This document shows, piece by piece, positions 59,941 to 64,000 of a stretch of 64,000 bases of DNA. The translations under genes were made by a program, and so were the position numbers. The notes under the pieces are model-generated. The model worked only from the letters and a program-made list of their open reading frames with translations. It did no database searches and was not told the DNA's origin. The stretch spans positions 28,463-92,462 of the forward strand of contig NZ_BONI01000035.1 in NCBI RefSeq assembly GCF_016862635.1. Direction: 5' to 3'. This stretch comes from Catellatospora coxensis (lineage in GTDB: Bacteria > Actinomycetota > Actinomycetes > Mycobacteriales > Micromonosporaceae). Every line of letters begins with the position of its first letter. The stretch's first letter is position 1.

Positions 59941-59944
<4 letters not shown>
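58931..59944 (-). CDS. oppF: Peptide ABC transporter ATP-binding protein (OppF/DppF)
   Basis: 337 aa from GTG 59944, overlapping the oppD stop by four bases (GTGA). Walker A GESGCGKTTTGRM, signature FSGGQRQRIGIARAL, Walker B LIVADEPVSALD, H-loop FIAHD. The C-terminal oligopeptide-transporter extension carries three Cys (GCRFRTRCWKAQDVC) that may hold an iron-sulfur cluster, as in other DppF proteins. It is one of the two ATPases driving the OppBC channel. Confidence 0.92.
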
Positions 59945-60990
<1,046 letters not shown>

Positions 60991-61118
60991 TGCCGCTCCC
61001 GTCCCTGCTGATGAAGAAAACTTTCATACTCGTGCGCCAAAAGGTAACGGACCCCGGCGTGTCGTCACCAGACGCGCTACGTAACAAGTGGCTAACGCCC
61101 CAAGATCGATCGTCCGAG

Positions 61119-61171
61119 TTGCCTGGCAAATGGGCGAAAGCGCCCCCGTGATTCGCCCGATTGCCTGGCAA
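61119..61171. promoter_or_regulatory. Two identical palindromic sites in the oppD-tldD interval
   Basis: TTGCCTGGCAA, a perfect 11-bp palindrome, occurs at 61119-61129 and 61161-61171, 42 bases centre to centre (about four helical turns). Such paired sites are typical of a regulator that can bind both cooperatively. The stretch between is also hairpin-prone (GGGCGAAAGCGCCC, 61132-61145). Regulator unknown. Confidence 0.6.
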
Positions 61172-61217
61172 GTCAGACGATCACGGCGCACGGGCGTCGG
61201 AACGGTCACCCGCGGAC

Positions 61218-61223
61218 TAGGGT
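61218..61223 (+). promoter_or_regulatory. -10 box for leaderless tldD
   Basis: TAGGGT, seven bases before the ATG at 61231, without a ribosome site. Confidence 0.45.
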
Positions 61224-61230
61224 GGCGATC

Positions 61231-62667
61231 ATGACCTTTTTCGACGTCGCGGAGGCGGCGGTGGCGGCGGCGTTGGACGCGGGCGCGCGCTACGCCGACG
61301 CGCGGGTGATGCACAGGCGCTACGAGTCCATGGAGGCCCGCAACGGCGCGGTCGAGGAACTCAACTCGGACGAGTCGGCCGGCCTCGGCGTACGCGCGCT
61401 CGTCGGCTCCAGCTGGGGCTTCTACGCCGTACCGGACCTGTCCGACAGCGCGGCCCGGCTGGCCGGCGCCCGAGCCACGGCCATCGCCAAGGCCAGCGCC
61501 CGCGTCGCCGGACCCGGCGTGGACCTGGTGCCGACCACGGCGGGCACCGGCACCTGGGTCAGCGAGTGCCTGATCGACCCGCTCGCGGTGCCGCTGTCCG
61601 ACAAGGGCGACCTGCTCACCCACGCCACCAAGACCATGGTCGAACACGGGGCGGACCAGGCCACCGGCGTCTACCAGATCTGGGACACCCGCAAGTGGTT
61701 CGTCTCCAGCGAAGGCCACCGCATCGACCAGCACGTACGCGAGTGCGGTGCGGGCATCCAGGCCACCGCGATCGGCGAGGGCGAGACCCAGGTGCGCTCC
61801 TACCCGGCCGCCCGCGGCCAGTACGGCACCCGCGGCTGGGAACTCGTGCAGGGCCTGGACCTGCTCGCCCACGCGCCCCGGCTGGCCGACGAGTCACGGG
61901 CGCTGCTGACCGCGCCGCTGTGCCCGAGCGGCGAGACCGCGCTGATCCTCGGTGGCGAGCAGCTGTTCCTGCAGATCCACGAGTCCGTCGGGCACGCCAT
62001 CGAACTGGACCGCATCCTCGGCTGGGAGGCCGCCTTCGCCGGCACCTCCTGGCTGGACCTGGCCCAGCTCGGCTCGCTGCGCTACGGCTCGGAGCTGATG
62101 AACGTCACCATCGACCCGACCCTGCCCGGCGCGCTGGGCAGCTTCGGCTTCGACGACGAGGGCACGCCCGCGGCCAAGCGGTACGCCGTCAAGGACGGGA
62201 TCTGGGTCGGCGTGCTGGCCGGGCGCGACTCGGCGGCGCTGGCCGGGCTCGACTACGGCGGCAGCGTACGGGCCGACGGCTGGGCCCGGCTGCCCATGGT
62301 GCGCATGACCAACGTCGGGCTGGAACCCGGCCCGCACACCCTGGAGCAGATCATCGCCGAGACCGACGACGGCGTGTTCATGGAGCACAACCGCTCCTGG
62401 TCCATCGACGACAAGCGGCTCAACTTCCAGTTCGGCTGCGAGATCGCGTACGAGGTGAAGAACGGGAAGAGGGGCCGGATGCTGCGCAATCCCACGTACA
62501 CCGGGATCGGGCCGAAGTTCTGGCAGTCCATGGACATGCTGTCCAGCGAGATCGAGTACTGGGGCACGCCGAACTGCGGCAAGGGCCAGCCGACCCAGGT
62601 CGGCCACACCGGCCACCCGTCCGCCCCGGCCCGCTTCCAGAACGTGCGCGTGGGGGTGCGGGCGTGA
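61231..62667 (+). CDS. tldD: TldD-type metalloprotease
   Basis: 478 aa from ATG 61231 (GTG 61222 would add three residues). The zinc motif HESVGHAIELDR (HExxxH, near residue 250) is intact, and the C-terminal zinc Cys lies in the GTPNCGKGQPTQVGHTGHPS block. TldD/TldE form a heterodimeric protease that trims unfolded peptides and matures some modified peptides such as microcins and PQQ-type products. No precursor peptide gene is seen nearby. tldE overlaps it by four bases. Confidence 0.92.
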   Translation: MTFFDVAEAAVAAALDAGARYADARVMHRRYESMEARNGAVEELNSDESAGLGVRALVGSSWGFYAVPDLSDSAARLAGARATAIAKASARVAGPGVDLVPTTAGTGTWVSECLIDPLAVPLSDKGDLLTHATKTMVEHGADQATGVYQIWDTRKWFVSSEGHRIDQHVRECGAGIQATAIGEGETQVRSYPAARGQYGTRGWELVQGLDLLAHAPRLADESRALLTAPLCPSGETALILGGEQLFLQIHESVGHAIELDRILGWEAAFAGTSWLDLAQLGSLRYGSELMNVTIDPTLPGALGSFGFDDEGTPAAKRYAVKDGIWVGVLAGRDSAALAGLDYGGSVRADGWARLPMVRMTNVGLEPGPHTLEQIIAETDDGVFMEHNRSWSIDDKRLNFQFGCEIAYEVKNGKRGRMLRNPTYTGIGPKFWQSMDMLSSEIEYWGTPNCGKGQPTQVGHTGHPSAPARFQNVRVGVRA

Positions 62668-63977
62668 ACGTGTCCACTGTTGCCGAGCAGGTGCTGGAGT
62701 TGGCGGTACGGGCGCTGCCCGGGGCCGAGATCGACGTGACCGCCGACGGGGTGCACCGGGCGCTGACCCGGTTCGCGAACTCGCGCATCCACCAGAACGT
62801 CGCCGAGGACACCGTCGCCGTACGGCTGCGCGCCCACCTCGACGGCCGCACCGTCGCCACGACCACCACGCTGACCGGCCCCGAAGGGCTGACCTCGCTG
62901 GTCGCGCGGACCGCCGCCGCGGTGCGCTCGGCTCCCCGCGACCCGGGCTGGCCGGGCCTGGCCGCCCCGGCCCCGCTCGCGCTGCCCGGCACGGTCGACG
63001 AGGCGACCCGCGACGCCTCCCCCGACGACCGGGCGGCCAGGGTGCGGGCCTTCGTCGACGCCTCCGGGGGCCTGGAGACGGCCGGCTACTGCCAGACCGG
63101 CCACTGGTCCGGCGTCTACCGCAACTCGGCCGGCCAGGCGCTGTCCGCCCAGGCCACGACCGCCGAGCTGGACGGCATCGCGCGTGACGCCGGCAACGAC
63201 GGGGTGGCCCGCCGCTCCAGCATGCGCCTGTCCGACCTCGACGGGGCGGCCCTGGGCACCCGCGCCGCGGCCAAGGCCCGCGCCCAGGCGGACCCGGTCG
63301 AGCTGCCGCCGGGCCGGTACGAGGTGGTCCTCGAACCCGAGGCCGTCTCGGACCTGCTCACCAACTTCTCGCTGTTCGGCTTCAACGCCAAGGCGGTGCA
63401 GGAGCGGCGCTCGTTCGCCGAGCTGGGCGCGGCGCAGTTCGACGAGGCGATCAGCCTGTACGACGACCCGCGCGAGCCGTTCGACGGCGAGGGCACCCCG
63501 CGCACCCGGCTCGCCCTGGTGGAGAAGGGCATCACCACGGCGCTGGCGCACGACCGGCGAACCGCGGCGGCGGCCGGGGCCGCGTCGACCGGCCACGCCG
63601 GCAGCCCGGCCTGGGGTCCGATGCCGAACAACCTCGGCTTCGCCCCGGGCGACAGCAGCGTCGAGGAGATGATCTCGCGGGTGGAACGCGGCCTGCTGAT
63701 CACCGACCTCTGGTACACCCGCGTGCTCGACCCGCGCACCCTGGCGCTGACCGGCCTGACCCGCAACGGCGTCTGGCTGATCGAGGGCGGCGAGGTCGTC
63801 CGGCCGGTACGCAACATGCGCTTCACCCAGCTCTACCCGCAGGCTCTCGGGCCGGGCGCGGTGCTCGGCGTCGGCGCGGAGGCGGTGCCCCAGCCGTCGC
63901 GAGTCTTCCTCGGCGCGTGGACCGCCCCGGCCCTGCACCTCGCCTCCTGGAACATCACCGGCAACGCCAGCGGCTGA
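62664..63977 (+). CDS. tldE: TldE (PmbA)-type subunit of the TldD/E protease
   Basis: 437 aa from GTG 62664, overlapping the tldD stop (GTGA). It has the PmbA/TldE fold: an N-terminal alpha/beta domain, then ELPPGRYEVVLEPEAVSDLL and FFGFNAK-like segment (here FSLFGFNAKAV). In place of the HExxxH of TldD there is no zinc motif, as normal for TldE, which lines the chamber. PNNLGFAPGDSSVEEM and GLLITDLWYTRVLDPRTL are family signatures. Translation is coupled to tldD, giving a 1:1 complex. Twenty-three bases of non-coding DNA follow to the window end. Confidence 0.92.
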   Translation: MNVSTVAEQVLELAVRALPGAEIDVTADGVHRALTRFANSRIHQNVAEDTVAVRLRAHLDGRTVATTTTLTGPEGLTSLVARTAAAVRSAPRDPGWPGLAAPAPLALPGTVDEATRDASPDDRAARVRAFVDASGGLETAGYCQTGHWSGVYRNSAGQALSAQATTAELDGIARDAGNDGVARRSSMRLSDLDGAALGTRAAAKARAQADPVELPPGRYEVVLEPEAVSDLLTNFSLFGFNAKAVQERRSFAELGAAQFDEAISLYDDPREPFDGEGTPRTRLALVEKGITTALAHDRRTAAAAGAASTGHAGSPAWGPMPNNLGFAPGDSSVEEMISRVERGLLITDLWYTRVLDPRTLALTGLTRNGVWLIEGGEVVRPVRNMRFTQLYPQALGPGAVLGVGAEAVPQPSRVFLGAWTAPALHLASWNITGNASG

Positions 63978-64000
63978 CCGCCCGCCGACCATGATCGCTC

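Noticed and set aside
61231..63977. Microcin or PQQ-type peptide maturation cluster around TldD/E
   Set aside because: No candidate precursor peptide or modifying enzymes; the adjacent transporter is a standard oligopeptide importer.

Overview
The window is high-GC actinomycete DNA, most likely from the family Micromonosporaceae. The grounds are very high third-position GC, many GTG/TTG starts, mycothiol genes, a WhiB7 regulator, the DAP variant of lysine synthesis, a DUF5753 XRE regulator and long GATCATGAAC-type hairpin repeats. Gene names come from motifs and from remembered gene order; no search was run.

Bases 1-13190 correspond to the Mycobacterium tuberculosis Rv3195-Rv3199c neighbourhood as I remember it: DUF2342 zincin (cut by the window edge), ThiF-like protein, ABC1 kinase, whiB7, uvrD2, mycoredoxin mrx1 and nudC. 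A DUF5753 regulator, and an ArsR regulator with an MFS exporter, sit inside this block. The whiB7 leader shows a promoter, a leader ORF, a terminator and a competing antiterminator. Three DnaA-box-like 9-mers lie before the ThiF-like gene.

Bases 13228-25818 hold a pair of M16 proteases, an FAD oxidoreductase, a subtilisin-like protein that has lost its catalytic His, and adnB-adnA (heterodimeric helicase-nuclease for double-strand-break repair; Rv3201c/Rv3202c in M. tuberculosis).

Bases 25968-33583 hold an ECF sigma factor with its membrane partner, a secreted LamG/PKD protein, a probable GH87 alpha-1,3-glucanase and a DUF4407 membrane protein.

Bases 33656-43708 are a lysine/diaminopimelate region: LOG protein, dapE, dapD, dapC and ferredoxin fdxC. 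Directly behind dapD, joined by short gaps and GTGA overlaps, are three genes that look like a split Dna2-type machine: an Fe-S nuclease-like protein, an unknown protein and an SF1B helicase. This is the best candidate for an undescribed system here.

Bases 43815-54763 carry a GNAT acetyltransferase, a VanW-type wall protein, several membrane proteins, a Ser-Pro-repeat surface protein, mshB (mycothiol synthesis) and an S9 prolyl-peptidase homologue without its Ser nucleophile. Bases 55051-60990 are a complete peptide ABC transporter (order D-F-C-B-A), and 61231-63977 are tldD-tldE.

Recurring themes are probable leaderless transcripts (a TANNNT box 6-8 bases before the start codon), overlapping stop/start GTGA junctions, strong bidirectional hairpin terminators between convergent genes, and a dispersed hairpin family with the core AAGGGCACCTTC. 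I saw no tRNA, rRNA, CRISPR, transposase or prophage genes.
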